Both the position numbers and the translations under genes were made by a program. Shown one piece after another: positions 1 through 7,029 of a stretch of DNA of 11,354 nt. Every line of letters begins with the position of its first letter. The first letter of the stretch is position 1. The DNA comes from Bacillota bacterium. Its GTDB lineage: Bacteria > Bacillota > Clostridia > DSM-8532. The notes under the pieces were generated by a model, which was not told the DNA's origin, made no database searches, and saw only the letters and a program-made list of their open reading frames with translations. The stretch spans positions 1-11,354 of the forward strand of contig JAEZBW010000489.1 of the NCBI GenBank assembly GCA_023426765.1, read 5' to 3'.

Positions 1-579
1 TTTCTGAACCCCCAGGGTCTGCATTAAGATTTCAGCAATTTCCTGCCGGCTTTTGCCGGGATTGCGGTTTTTATTTAAAATACACTCTTCGGTTGTCAGT
101 AACGTGCCTTCGCCGTCGGTATGAAAGGATCCGCCTTCCATGACGGCAGGAACGGATATTTCAGGAATGCCGGAATGCTTCAGAAGCCTGGGGGCAACCT
201 GATCATCCAGCTCAAAGTCGGGATATTTGCCGCCCCATGCGTTGAACTTCCAGTTCACACCCAACCTTTGACCATTATCGGAAACAACGATGGTGGGGCC
301 ACTATCTCTTAACCAGCAATCATTATGCGGTATATCAATCAGTTCTGCGCTGTCTCCCAGCGCTTTTTCGGCTTCGGAGCGCGTGTTTTCATTCACCAGC
401 ATGCTTACCGGTTCAAACCGCGCAATTTGCAAAGCTGCGTGTGCCAACTCGCCGCAGAACTCCCAATAATTTTCCGGATGGCACATGGTTTCCCTTACCG
501 GCCACGCCATCCAGGTTCTTTCGTGGGGGGCGTATTCGGCAGGCATCCTGGTTTTCAGCTTGTTTTCGTTTACAGTCAT
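1..579 (-). CDS. aguA: Agmatine deiminase, N-terminal part (runs off left edge)
   Basis: Agmatine deiminase hydrolyses agmatine to N-carbamoylputrescine and ammonia, in the cytoplasm, on the route from arginine to putrescine. The 193 codons seen read without a stop to base 1. The family opening MPAEYAPHERTWMAWP is at residues 12-27. WLRDSGP (89-95) carries an Asp expected to bind the guanidinium group, and EGGSFHTDGEGTLL (148-161) is followed by EECILNKNRNP. The family is about 350-370 residues long, so the C-terminal part, including the nucleophilic cysteine, lies outside the window. The ATG at 579 is preceded at good spacing by GAGGAAA, and a SigA-like promoter lies at 631-659. No neighbouring polyamine gene is visible on this side. 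The N-terminal motifs make the family assignment nearly certain. Confidence 0.95.
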   Translation of the reverse strand, partial: MTVNENKLKTRMPAEYAPHERTWMAWPVRETMCHPENYWEFCGELAHAALQIARFEPVSMLVNENTRSEAEKALGDSAELIDIPHNDCWLRDSGPTIVVSDNGQRLGVNWKFNAWGGKYPDFELDDQVAPRLLKHSGIPEISVPAVMEGGSFHTDGEGTLLTTEECILNKNRNPGKSRQEIAEILMQTLGVQK

Positions 580-630
580 CCAATTTCCTCACGCATCGGG
601 TTTCTATCTGTGGTTACCAATGATATACCC

Positions 631-659
631 ATTTTAGAGAAAGTATCTCCATCCGTCAA
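631..659 (-). promoter_or_regulatory. SigA-type promoter for agmatine deiminase
   Basis: On the minus strand TTGACG (659-654) and TAAAAT (636-631) are separated by exactly 17 bases, five of six matches to consensus in each box. Transcription would start near 624, giving a leader of about 45 bases before the ATG at 579. This suggests the gene is transcribed on its own rather than from yteA. Confidence 0.7.
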
Positions 660-761
660 GCGCGCTCCATCTTGATCAGTGAGCGATTCCCCTTCATTTT
701 TACTGTTCACCGGTTGTATTTGAAAACCATCCACGGTACCTGCTTCGGGTGCCGCAAACCC

Positions 762-799
762 TCCTGGGATGTGGACTGTAACCTTGCATCCACCCAGGA
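762..799 (-). other. Imperfect RNA hairpin downstream of yteA
   Basis: On the minus strand TCCTGGG at one end pairs with CCCAGGA at the other (7 bp), continued by TGGA/TCCA after a 3-base bulge. It lies about 45-85 bases past the yteA stop codon. No T-run follows, so it is not a canonical intrinsic terminator. It could be a 3' end-stabilising structure or chance. Confidence 0.3.
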
Positions 800-844
800 T
801 GACCCCCGGACAAACAGATGACTGCAGGATACAGCCTATCATGG

Positions 845-1486
845 TTACAATTGATGTTTATACATCTCATTGCTGACTTCCTCAATATCCTGAACCTCAT
901 GGAGGGATCTCCCATTGGAGGCTGCATCCTGCCTGTTTCCCAAAGGTGCTCCGTCCTGTGGGGAATCCGACGATCCAAAGGATAGTACCTCTTCAAGGGC
1001 TTGTTCTCCGTCGTAGGGCTCACTTCTGCCGCCTTCGCGATGGCTGCGCATGACTTTTTCCAGAACATCCTCCTCGACAGGCCTGTGTGAATGCTTGGCG
1101 ACATGATCCAGGGTGTTTTCATGCTCTTCGGAAATTTCACATTGGATGCAGTTTCTGGCGTCGGGTATCACTTCCAGGCGCTGCGGATCGATAGATTTGC
1201 CGCATAACTCGCAAACCCCATAGGTTCCTTTCTGAATTTTTTCAAGGGCATCATCTATTTCACGTATGATAAACTCGTGGTTGCTTCTCAGGGCAGCCCG
1301 ATGTTCGGCATCAAACAGTTCGGTGGCAACATCGGCCGGATGGTTGTCATATCTGGACAATTCACTGTCTTCGGTATCGCGGTAGCCTTCGGGCGCACCC
1401 TCGAGCATATCGCCCACAATATCGGTCTGTTCTTCCCGGTGCTGCTGCAATAAATGCTTAAAATGTCTGAGTTGTTCCCTGTTCAT
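845..1486 (-). CDS. yteA: YteA-type TraR/DksA zinc-finger protein (predicted sporulation regulator)
   Basis: Cytoplasmic predicted regulatory protein of the YteA family, found in endospore formers; its molecular target is not established. At 213 residues it has the family length. Visible features are an N-terminal helical region, the conserved ELSRYDNHPADVATELFD (42-59), and a DksA/TraR-type C4 zinc finger with Cys92, Cys95, Cys113 and Cys116. All four cysteines are present, whereas from memory Bacillus subtilis YteA lacks several of them. The family motif FGSSDSPQD (170-178) precedes a C-terminal tail ending in VSNEMYKHQL. The ATG at 1486 is set by AGGAGGAA about seven bases upstream. The gene stands alone, divergent from the LURP-one-related gene, with a candidate forespore-type promoter at 1541-1569. 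The family call is firm and the role is inferred. Confidence 0.92.
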   Translation of the reverse strand: MNREQLRHFKHLLQQHREEQTDIVGDMLEGAPEGYRDTEDSELSRYDNHPADVATELFDAEHRAALRSNHEFIIREIDDALEKIQKGTYGVCELCGKSIDPQRLEVIPDARNCIQCEISEEHENTLDHVAKHSHRPVEEDVLEKVMRSHREGGRSEPYDGEQALEEVLSFGSSDSPQDGAPLGNRQDAASNGRSLHEVQDIEEVSNEMYKHQL

Positions 1487-1540
1487 AGGTTTTCCTCCTC
1501 GTGACGTTCACGGTGTCGCATCTGTTTTGAATGATGCTTT

Positions 1541-1569
1541 ATTGTTCCCGAAAAAAGAAAAACAATTGC
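1541..1569 (-). promoter_or_regulatory. Candidate SigF/SigG-like promoter of yteA
   Basis: On the minus strand GGGAACAAT (1549-1541) fits the SigF/SigG -10 pattern GGnnAnAnT. It is preceded, with a 15-base spacer, by GCAAT (1569-1565), a partial match to the GYATA -35 box. Transcription would start near 1534. A weak SigA alternative overlaps it: TTGTTT, 18 bases, TAAAGC. The -10 match is good but the -35 is poor. Confidence 0.3.
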
Positions 1570-1641
1570 CTGCACTTTTCTTTCAGGTTTTTTACAGTTC
1601 GCATCTCAGGTGAGTTTGTTACCGTTCACGCCCCAGTAGAG

Positions 1642-1664
1642 TCGGCGGCTGATTTCGGCGGCTG
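1642..1664 (+). repeat. Direct repeat TCGGCGGCTG x2 upstream of a promoter
   Basis: Two exact copies of the 10-mer TCGGCGGCTG lie at 1642-1651 and 1655-1664, start to start 13 bases. They sit 11 bases upstream of the -35 box of the plus-strand promoter at 1676-1704, about where an activator would bind. Confidence 0.6.
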
Positions 1665-1675
1665 CGCTCGTACTA

Positions 1676-1704
1676 TTGCGGAAAAAACATCATAGTATTA
1701 CAAT
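1676..1704 (+). promoter_or_regulatory. SigA-type promoter for the LURP-one-related gene
   Basis: TTGCGG (1676-1681) and TACAAT (1699-1704) are 17 bases apart. Transcription would begin near 1711, leaving a very short leader in which AAGGAGG immediately precedes the start codon at 1728. Confidence 0.65.
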
Positions 1705-1727
1705 GTAAACAAAAGGAGGCCTTTGAT

Positions 1728-2207
1728 ATGCGATATTTGGTACGGCAAAAAGTTTTCTCCTTCCGGGATACCTTTACGATTAAGGATGAATACGGGAATG
1801 ATTGCTTCAAGGTTTTCGGAAGGCTTCTTTCCTTTGGCAACAAGCTTACCCTGACCGATTTGCTGGATCGGGAGCTTTACTACATCGAACAGCGGCTGTT
1901 CCGCTTCCTGCCTGAATATACAATTTATCAAAATGGTACTGCGGTTGCGACGGTCAGGAAAAATCTGACCCTGTTCCGGCCCAGCTTTGATATTTCCAGC
2001 ATTTATGGGAACTTCAACATTGACGGCAGCTTTTGGGCTTACGATTTTACCGTCTTTAAAAACGGTTCTCCGGCAGCCATTGTTTCAAAGCAATGGTTTT
2101 CCTTTTCCGACTCTTACGGGGTTTCCATTTCAGACGGGGAAGATGCCGCTTTTATCCTGTCCCTTGTGATAGTACTGGATATGGTTTATCACAACGACAA
2201 ACACTAA
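1728..2207 (+). CDS. LURP-one-related (YxjI/DUF567-like) protein
   Basis: A small soluble protein of the LURP-one-related fold, similar in pattern to Bacillus YxjI. The family folds into a closed beta-barrel around a hydrophobic C-terminal helix, and its biochemical role in bacteria is unknown. The 159 residues match the usual length. The N-terminus has the family pattern MRYLVRQKVFSFRDTFTIKD (1-20) followed by EYGNDCFKV. A mid-protein segment reads YYIEQRLFRFLPEYTIYQNG (51-70), then SKQWFSFSDSYGVSI follows. The hydrophobic end, AFILSLVIVLDMVYH, is best read as the buried helix rather than a membrane anchor. The start at 1728 is fixed by AAGGAGG eight bases upstream. It is monocistronic, with its own promoter and a strong terminator at 2225-2270. 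Confidence 0.9.
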   Translation: MRYLVRQKVFSFRDTFTIKDEYGNDCFKVFGRLLSFGNKLTLTDLLDRELYYIEQRLFRFLPEYTIYQNGTAVATVRKNLTLFRPSFDISSIYGNFNIDGSFWAYDFTVFKNGSPAAIVSKQWFSFSDSYGVSISDGEDAAFILSLVIVLDMVYHNDKH

Positions 2208-2224
2208 AAAGTATAATAGTAGAA

Positions 2225-2270
2225 AAGGGGCTTGCTCTTAAATGGATGAGAGCAAACCCCTTGTTTTTTT
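2225..2270 (+). terminator. Intrinsic terminator, probably bidirectional
   Basis: AAGGGGCTTGCTCT (2225-2238) pairs with AGAGCAAACCCCTT (2249-2262), 13 of 14 positions, around a 10-base loop, followed by GTTTTTTT. It ends the plus-strand LURP-one-related gene. Read on the minus strand the single mismatch becomes a G-U pair and a weaker T-run follows, so it probably also ends the converging SLH-protein operon. Confidence 0.88.
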
Positions 2271-2300
2271 AGCCCGGATACAACCCGATGGTAAATGGGA

Positions 2301-4016
2301 TTATGGGTTTGTATATATTCTGTACAGCAGCACGGCTGCCTCTGCTCTGGTCAGGTTATACCTGGGGTTCAGGCGGTTCCCCGACCCCAGGATAATGCCA
2401 TTCTTCACTAAAACCGCCACACTTTGAACTGCATAATCGGATACGAGGGATACGTCGGTAAAGCCTTGAATTACTGCCCTGTCTGCAGGCTCATAGCTTC
2501 TTCCGGCCACATCCAGCGCTCTTACGACCATCGTCATCATATCCTGCCGGGTGATTCCGGCCTGGGGCAGAAATTGATTATTTCCTACCCCATTGGTGAT
2601 CCCAAGCGTCCTGGCAGTGGCAATGGCCTGAGCATAATCGGCATCCTGCGGTATATCGTCAAAATTGCTGCCGGGATCCGCCGTCAGACCCAGGGTATTG
2701 ATCAGGTAGTGCAGGAAATCGGCCCGGGTGATCTCCTGCATTGGTTCGAACTTATGACCTGAATGTGCCCGGACGATTTGTTCCGATCCCAGCAATTCGA
2801 TTTGATCCTTAGCCCAGGCAATATCGTAAACATCGGTAAATACCAGGCTTTCGGCTTTTACCAGGCGTAAAACGCCATAACCTTCGGTGCTTTGATCCGA
2901 AAGGCCGGTGCTGTCATTCCAGGTCACTGCACTGTCCTTGCTTCCATCCCGGTTGTAATCGCTGTTCAGTTGAATATCAAACCCAACCAGTGAGCCCTCT
3001 GCGGGGGTAACCATATCCCAGGCAATAGAGGCTTCAATTACGTAACCGTTCTCCAAAGCTTTTACCTGACTATGCAGGGATTCTGCATGAGTGCCTTTTC
3101 CATAGCCTACGTTATTGTCAAAGCCGAAACGGTAATACGAGTCATCTTCCCCGATTATTTTTGCCTTATCATTTTTCCGATCCAGATATACATCCATGGA
3201 ATCCTTTTCCCACAGGCTTTCTGAACTCCTGCCGGCAACCTGTGCATAAACATACAGGTTTTTCTCGTCCCATAGGGTCCGCACCTTCACAGCCGGGCCA
3301 ACAATCCCCTGAACCCAAATATTTGGGGTTATTTCAATGGCATCCTTCCAAACCGGATCCATTTCACCGTCGACCGATGGTGTTCCGTATAAACAATATG
3401 CGGCATTCAGGTTCTTTCCGAAGATACCGGTTCCCATACCCATGGAAAATGCCATACCGGACTCGTTCCAGGATAAGAGCCTGAATGTTTCGGTGTTGGC
3501 TATACGAACATCTAAAGCTAACTCGTCTCCTGGGATAGGGTTTGTGTGAAGGGTGATCGCTGCCTCAACGGTATAACCGCGTTCATTTTCCGTAACAACG
3601 TAATGATGTCCCTCCGCTTCCCTGGCGTCACGATAAAATGTATATACATCGGTTTCACCACGCGTTTTTCCATTCTTTTCACTGACAATAAACCATATAT
3701 TGTCGTCCGCATCCCTGGTTTCATCTTCAACAATTGCATACATGTACAGTGTTTTTTTGTTCCATAGGAATTTTACCGAAGCCTCCGTGTTTTCGAAGCG
3801 AAAGCTGTCTCCTTTCAGGATTTCCCACTGAAATTCCGGCTTTCCGTCAATCTGGACGCTGCCCTGATGAATGATCGTGGTTCTTCTGGACAGATCCGGT
3901 GCTTCCATCGTTCCCTGGATGTCTTCGGCAAAAACAGGTAAAGTACCGAACGCAATCAGCATGACGCCGAATAAAATAAGCAACCGGGTAATCATTCCTT
4001 TTGTTTTTTCCGGCAT
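2301..4016 (-). CDS. Secreted surface protein: two CBM9-like domains plus three SLH repeats
   Basis: A 571-residue exported protein probably held non-covalently to secondary cell-wall polymer. Residues 1-30 form a Sec signal peptide: MPEKTKGMITR, a hydrophobic core, then cleavage after LPVFA. Two carbohydrate-binding-module family 9-like beta-sandwiches follow. The first (about 45-185) contains VQIDGKPEFQW and LWNKKTLYMYAIVED. The second (about 205-387) is more canonical, with YGTPSVDGEMDPVW, LWDEKNLYVYAQV and GFDIQLNSDYNRDGSKDS. Three SLH repeats close the protein (about 393-440, 451-505, 517-568), marked by ITRAD, ITRQD and LTRAE. No catalytic domain is present, so it is a binding or scaffold protein rather than an enzyme. 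The ATG at 4016 was chosen over an in-frame GTG at 4031 because GGGAGG lies six bases before it and overlaps the GTG. It follows the GerMN gene by 18 bases, in one operon. The ligand is unknown. Confidence 0.9.
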   Translation of the reverse strand: MPEKTKGMITRLLILFGVMLIAFGTLPVFAEDIQGTMEAPDLSRRTTIIHQGSVQIDGKPEFQWEILKGDSFRFENTEASVKFLWNKKTLYMYAIVEDETRDADDNIWFIVSEKNGKTRGETDVYTFYRDAREAEGHHYVVTENERGYTVEAAITLHTNPIPGDELALDVRIANTETFRLLSWNESGMAFSMGMGTGIFGKNLNAAYCLYGTPSVDGEMDPVWKDAIEITPNIWVQGIVGPAVKVRTLWDEKNLYVYAQVAGRSSESLWEKDSMDVYLDRKNDKAKIIGEDDSYYRFGFDNNVGYGKGTHAESLHSQVKALENGYVIEASIAWDMVTPAEGSLVGFDIQLNSDYNRDGSKDSAVTWNDSTGLSDQSTEGYGVLRLVKAESLVFTDVYDIAWAKDQIELLGSEQIVRAHSGHKFEPMQEITRADFLHYLINTLGLTADPGSNFDDIPQDADYAQAIATARTLGITNGVGNNQFLPQAGITRQDMMTMVVRALDVAGRSYEPADRAVIQGFTDVSLVSDYAVQSVAVLVKNGIILGSGNRLNPRYNLTRAEAAVLLYRIYTNP

Positions 4017-4034
4017 ATTCCGACCTCCCACAAC

Positions 4035-5216
4035 TCAGATCGTCCATTGATCATGGACAATACAGACCAGATACCAGGTGCCGTCCTTCTCTTCAAAAAC
4101 CAGCTTCAAGCTTTCCCAGTCCAGCCCGTCATACTCCGGATTAAACCCTGAGAAATGGTATTCCAGCAGTTTTCCTTCCGGATATACTTCAAAAATGTTG
4201 TTTATCGTATTCCCCCGCCCGATATAACGGTTGTAGCCAACTTCTTCGGCATTCAGGAAATCCTGGTCGTATACAAATGCCTTCAAATAATCTTTGAAGG
4301 TCAATCGGATGGGGTCTCCTATCCCGTCATATGAACCCCAGATATATACCTTGTCACTGTTCATAAGAGTCTTTATTTCTTCTGCTGAAAAAGTGAGCGT
4401 CTTTTCTGCATCAACATAAGTATATGGGGAAAATCTCAGCTTTTTATCCGGGTGGACAATGGATGAAAGCCGCTCCATATCCCTGTCCCTCAATGCTTTC
4501 AGGGTGTCTTCGCCAAGAATCCGCAGCTTTTCCTCAATTGCTTCCGAGGTGCTGTCGGGTTTGCGGATAAAGCCTTCGTTCCGTTCGAAGGGTTCATCAA
4601 ATGTTCCATGGGTGTATATCTCCCGTTTTTGCCCATTGATCAGAAACTGAACCTTCTTCACCTGAGGCAGTTCGGTCAGGGAGTTCACGATGGAATTGAT
4701 CAGCACCGCTTCAAAAGCTGTTCCTCCGGGATTGTTATCTACAAACTCATTCGAAAGATCCAGCGTACAGAGACCATCCTTTGTTCCAACAGACAGAAGC
4801 CTTGTTCCTTCGGGAATGATGGACCTGGAGGGACTGTTCATAGGTCCCTTCTGCAGCTGCCGAAAAATCACCGCTTCCAGGCTTTCACCTCTGTCAACCT
4901 GAATCAGACGCTGTTCCGGAACGACTGAATCGGCATTTGCGTTTGGAAAGTACAGGGTTAATGTTACATTTTCTTTTTGCACGGGTGCTATGGTTGGGGT
5001 AGGCTTTTCTTCGCTTCCCTCATTATCATTGTTCGGTACCGCCGTTGGCTGAGGCTGTTGCGCTGTCTTATTTTTCAGGTTGTCATACATTGTGCCGAAG
5101 TAAAAGGCCAGACCAACAACCGCCAATATTGCTATAAAAGCCAGCACCGGCTTTAAAACGCTGGTTTTTTGTCTTTTCCCCGCAGTTGTTTTTCTTTTGG
5201 TTTTCTTTCTGCTCAT
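4035..5216 (-). CDS. GerMN-domain protein, N-terminally membrane-anchored
   Basis: A 393-residue envelope protein. A basic N-terminus (SRKKTKRKTTAGKRQK) precedes one transmembrane segment (about 20-41, PVLAFIAILAVVGLAFYFG). A Pro/Thr/Asn/Glu-rich linker (50-80) leads to a GerMN domain (82-205) with TLYFPNANADSVVPEQR, then GLCTLDLSNEFVDNNPGG and QFLINGQ. GerMN domains occur in GerM, a spore-coat and germination protein, and in LpqB-type lipoproteins; they are thought to mediate envelope interactions. The last 170 residues (VHPDKKLRFSPYTYVD onward) look like a separate extracellular domain, possibly NTF2-like, which I cannot name with certainty. No lipobox is seen, so the anchor is a membrane helix. 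The ATG at 5216 was preferred over an in-frame ATG at 5243, because GGTGGTGG sits just upstream of the former and the latter lacks a properly spaced site. The SLH-protein gene follows after 18 bases. Confidence 0.88.
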   Translation of the reverse strand: MSRKKTKRKTTAGKRQKTSVLKPVLAFIAILAVVGLAFYFGTMYDNLKNKTAQQPQPTAVPNNDNEGSEEKPTPTIAPVQKENVTLTLYFPNANADSVVPEQRLIQVDRGESLEAVIFRQLQKGPMNSPSRSIIPEGTRLLSVGTKDGLCTLDLSNEFVDNNPGGTAFEAVLINSIVNSLTELPQVKKVQFLINGQKREIYTHGTFDEPFERNEGFIRKPDSTSEAIEEKLRILGEDTLKALRDRDMERLSSIVHPDKKLRFSPYTYVDAEKTLTFSAEEIKTLMNSDKVYIWGSYDGIGDPIRLTFKDYLKAFVYDQDFLNAEEVGYNRYIGRGNTINNIFEVYPEGKLLEYHFSGFNPEYDGLDWESLKLVFEEKDGTWYLVCIVHDQWTI

Positions 5217-5456
5217 AACTTCCACCACCCTTTTTGTAGACATTTATATTGACAGTTTCTTCCTTCGTAAGAACCTCTTTTGTGCTTATTTTCAAACACT
5301 TCGGGTTCACCATTCAGTGCTAAGATTATTACCACCTTTTCATTGCTCGTCGCACCACCCGCCGCCAGTAAGGGTTTGTGTTTCTCCCATACCACTTAGA
5401 CGGATCTTATTCGAAAAAGTAACGGATATAATATAAATATCTTTTTGCTTTATCTT
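5217..5456 (-). promoter_or_regulatory. Long untranslated leader of the GerMN/SLH operon
   Basis: If the promoter at 5463-5491 is used, about 240 bases are transcribed before the GerMN start codon. The stretch contains a G-rich part (around 5340-5375 on the minus strand) and short complementary segments CTAAG and CTTAG about 75 bases apart that could close a domain. I do not recognise a known riboswitch class, T-box or attenuator in it. No convincing small reading frame is present either. Confidence 0.35.
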
Positions 5457-5462
5457 AACCTC

Positions 5463-5491
5463 ATTCTATCATTTCCAGTAATCCGTCACAA
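5463..5491 (-). promoter_or_regulatory. SigA-type promoter for the GerMN/SLH operon
   Basis: On the minus strand TTGTGA (5491-5486) and TAGAAT (5468-5463) are 17 bases apart, four and five matches to consensus. A perfect dyad, CGTTTC-T-GAAACG (5499-5511), lies just upstream of the -35 box and could bind a regulator. Confidence 0.5.
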
Positions 5492-5543
5492 TGAAAAGCG
5501 TTTCTGAAACGAATGATTAGTATCTTAACAATGTTTGCGGGCA

Positions 5544-5577
5544 GAAAAAAAAGCATGAATGCCGCAGCTTTCATGCT
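5544..5577 (-). terminator. Intrinsic terminator of the FIST-like gene pair
   Basis: On the minus strand AGCATGAA (5577-5570) pairs perfectly with TTCATGCT (5559-5552) around a 10-base loop and is followed directly by a run of eight T. It lies 26 bases after the stop codon of the gene at 5603-6577. Confidence 0.9.
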
Positions 5578-5602
5578 ATCTTCAGACAATAATGTCATTA
5601 TC

Positions 5603-6577
5603 TTATTTATCGGTTATTTCTACATACACCAGGGTTTGGTTCAACAGCAGATAAGCAATTTCACCAAATGTAACAGGCCCTTCAAACGGAGGTGTTGACT
5701 TGTTTTCCAGCTCCCCATAAAGATAGTTGAGAATGCAGTTGCAGGAAAACACAGGCTTGCTGCCTTCCAGCGCTTTCAGGTGTTTGTCAAACGATGCAGC
5801 ATAATCACTGACCGGTTTTGCAAAGGAATAGATTCTTCCGGTAAATACAGGGGCATAAAAATCAACGGTTTTATCCTCCTGCGATACCGCTTTAACCGAT
5901 ACGTTAATCAAAACGCTGTTATAGTCTGATATTAAAGGTAACTGTGTATCAATTTTGTTTTCCGCAATATACTCTGCAAAGTTAACTTCACGACCATCAA
6001 CCAGGCAGTTCTTTGCCGATAGTGAAGAATTGGAAAACTCGATTTTCGGTGCATTTTCATCTGTTTCAAATATATTCACAGTACCGATGGAAGCGAACTT
6101 ATCCTCCGGCAGTGAAAGATGCAATGCAACAGCCCTGTCCTCATAGGATGTACCGGTGACGCCATCAAATACCTTTGCTTTTCCGCCTGTCGACAGATCG
6201 AAGCCTGAAATCCATCCCACAATCGGCGTCAGCAAAAGATCCTCTGAATTGGGGGCTTCCTTGGAGTAGTGAATGGCAACATCACTTGCAAAAGGGATGA
6301 TCAGACAGGTGAGCCCATTCTCATATGCGTCCTTCGAAACATCAAATATATTGCCGGCATCGTAAGTCTTTGTTTTATAATCAATGGCATAATCTATTTC
6401 TTCAACCAGCAATTTGTCCTTACTCAGGGTTCCGCCTTCGCCGGTAATAAAGTATGGTGTTGTTCCACCGATCCACTTTCCTTTCGGCAATTGCTGCAAA
6501 AGCTGCTCTTCCGCCGCAATGTGCAATATTTTTCCCTCTTCGATCATTTTCTTTGTCTCACCAAGAGTTATAAACAT
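5603..6577 (-). CDS. FIST-C-like protein of unknown function (possibly DUF6976 family)
   Basis: A 324-residue protein without signal peptide or membrane segments, so probably cytoplasmic. The N-terminal part has a conserved-looking block LPKGKWIGGTTPYF (30-43), which I associate with an uncharacterised DUF (probably DUF6976). The C-terminal end has FSCNCILNYLYG (277-288) and then VTFGEIAYLLLNQTLVYVEI (302-321). This matches the FIST_C pattern of 'FSC...', then a GEI motif and 'NQTL', seen in small-ligand sensory proteins. No output domain (kinase, GGDEF, methyl-accepting) is fused, so any signal must be passed by contact. The start at 6577 follows AAGGAGG with nine bases between. It is 15 bases downstream of the 74-residue gene and ends at a strong terminator, so the two form a closed operon. 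Family similarity is by eye, and ligand and partner are unknown. Confidence 0.72.
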   Translation of the reverse strand: MFITLGETKKMIEEGKILHIAAEEQLLQQLPKGKWIGGTTPYFITGEGGTLSKDKLLVEEIDYAIDYKTKTYDAGNIFDVSKDAYENGLTCLIIPFASDVAIHYSKEAPNSEDLLLTPIVGWISGFDLSTGGKAKVFDGVTGTSYEDRAVALHLSLPEDKFASIGTVNIFETDENAPKIEFSNSSLSAKNCLVDGREVNFAEYIAENKIDTQLPLISDYNSVLINVSVKAVSQEDKTVDFYAPVFTGRIYSFAKPVSDYAASFDKHLKALEGSKPVFSCNCILNYLYGELENKSTPPFEGPVTFGEIAYLLLNQTLVYVEITDK

Positions 6578-6592
6578 TTAAACAGACCTCCT

Positions 6593-6817
6593 TCACAGTT
6601 TTCCAATTGCATCGATATCCTTCGCTGAAACCTTTTCATACTTCTCGAAAAATGCAACAAATTCACTGACGCATTCCTGCAGTACTTTGGGGGTACTATC
6701 TGACGCATACTTCCTTTGCAATCTGGCAATTAACAGATTGTTTCCCAAAAGATCCGATTTGTACTGAAGTTTCCCCTGAACGATTTTCTCAAGATTAGCG
6801 TTGAATTGAACACTCAC
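6593..6817 (-). CDS. Small conserved-looking protein, first gene of the FIST-like operon
   Basis: A 74-residue protein I do not recognise. It is predicted largely helical and soluble, with no cysteine pair motif, signal peptide or membrane segment. A hydrophobic/charged stretch (VLQECVSEFVAFFEKYEKV) near the C-terminus could form an amphipathic helix. It starts with GTG at 6817, supported by GGAGGG seven bases upstream. The following gene begins 15 bases after its stop with its own strong ribosome binding site. Its existence as a real gene rests on the good ribosome binding site and the tight spacing. Its job is probably tied to that of the FIST-like protein, for example as a binding partner. 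Confidence 0.7.
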   Translation of the reverse strand: MSVQFNANLEKIVQGKLQYKSDLLGNNLLIARLQRKYASDSTPKVLQECVSEFVAFFEKYEKVSAKDIDAIGKL

Positions 6818-6903
6818 ACGGTTACCCTCCCTCCGTTTTTTGCGGTTTCAAAGCTCTTTGATTATTTCTGACAGGCACCCAAGCTGCAGCGACTTGAAAT
6901 TTT

Positions 6904-6928
6904 TAACTTTTACTTACCCATAAAGTTA
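6904..6928. repeat. Dyad TAACTTT/AAAGTTA in divergent intergenic region
   Basis: TAACTTT (6904-6910) and AAAGTTA (6922-6928) form a perfect 7-bp inverted repeat with an 11-base centre. It lies between the divergently read 74-residue gene and the larA-type gene. No convincing promoter for the minus-strand pair was found here; a weak candidate is TTGTTT, 16 bases, TAGAAA, just upstream of this dyad on the minus strand. It may be an operator or chance in an AT-rich stretch. Confidence 0.3.
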
Positions 6929-7029
6929 GTCGAAAAAACAAGTAAAACCATTTTTTTCTAAACTGGTGTAATTGATAAACAACAAACCGACTTTTCCGAG
7001 CAGGTGTTAAGACACGAAACCATACAGAT

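Noticed and set aside
576..842. 88-residue minus-strand reading frame overlapping the deiminase start by ATGA
   Set aside because: No ribosome binding site, no recognised domain, and a strong promoter plus a hairpin lie inside it. Kept only as a finding.
700..1140. 146-residue minus-strand frame overlapping yteA
   Set aside because: It overlaps the 3' half of the well-supported yteA gene in another frame, and its sequence resembles no family.
5427..5432. Perfect TATAAT on the plus strand
   Set aside because: No acceptable -35 box at 16-18 bases and no plus-strand gene follows for more than 1.5 kb, so it is probably chance in AT-rich leader DNA.
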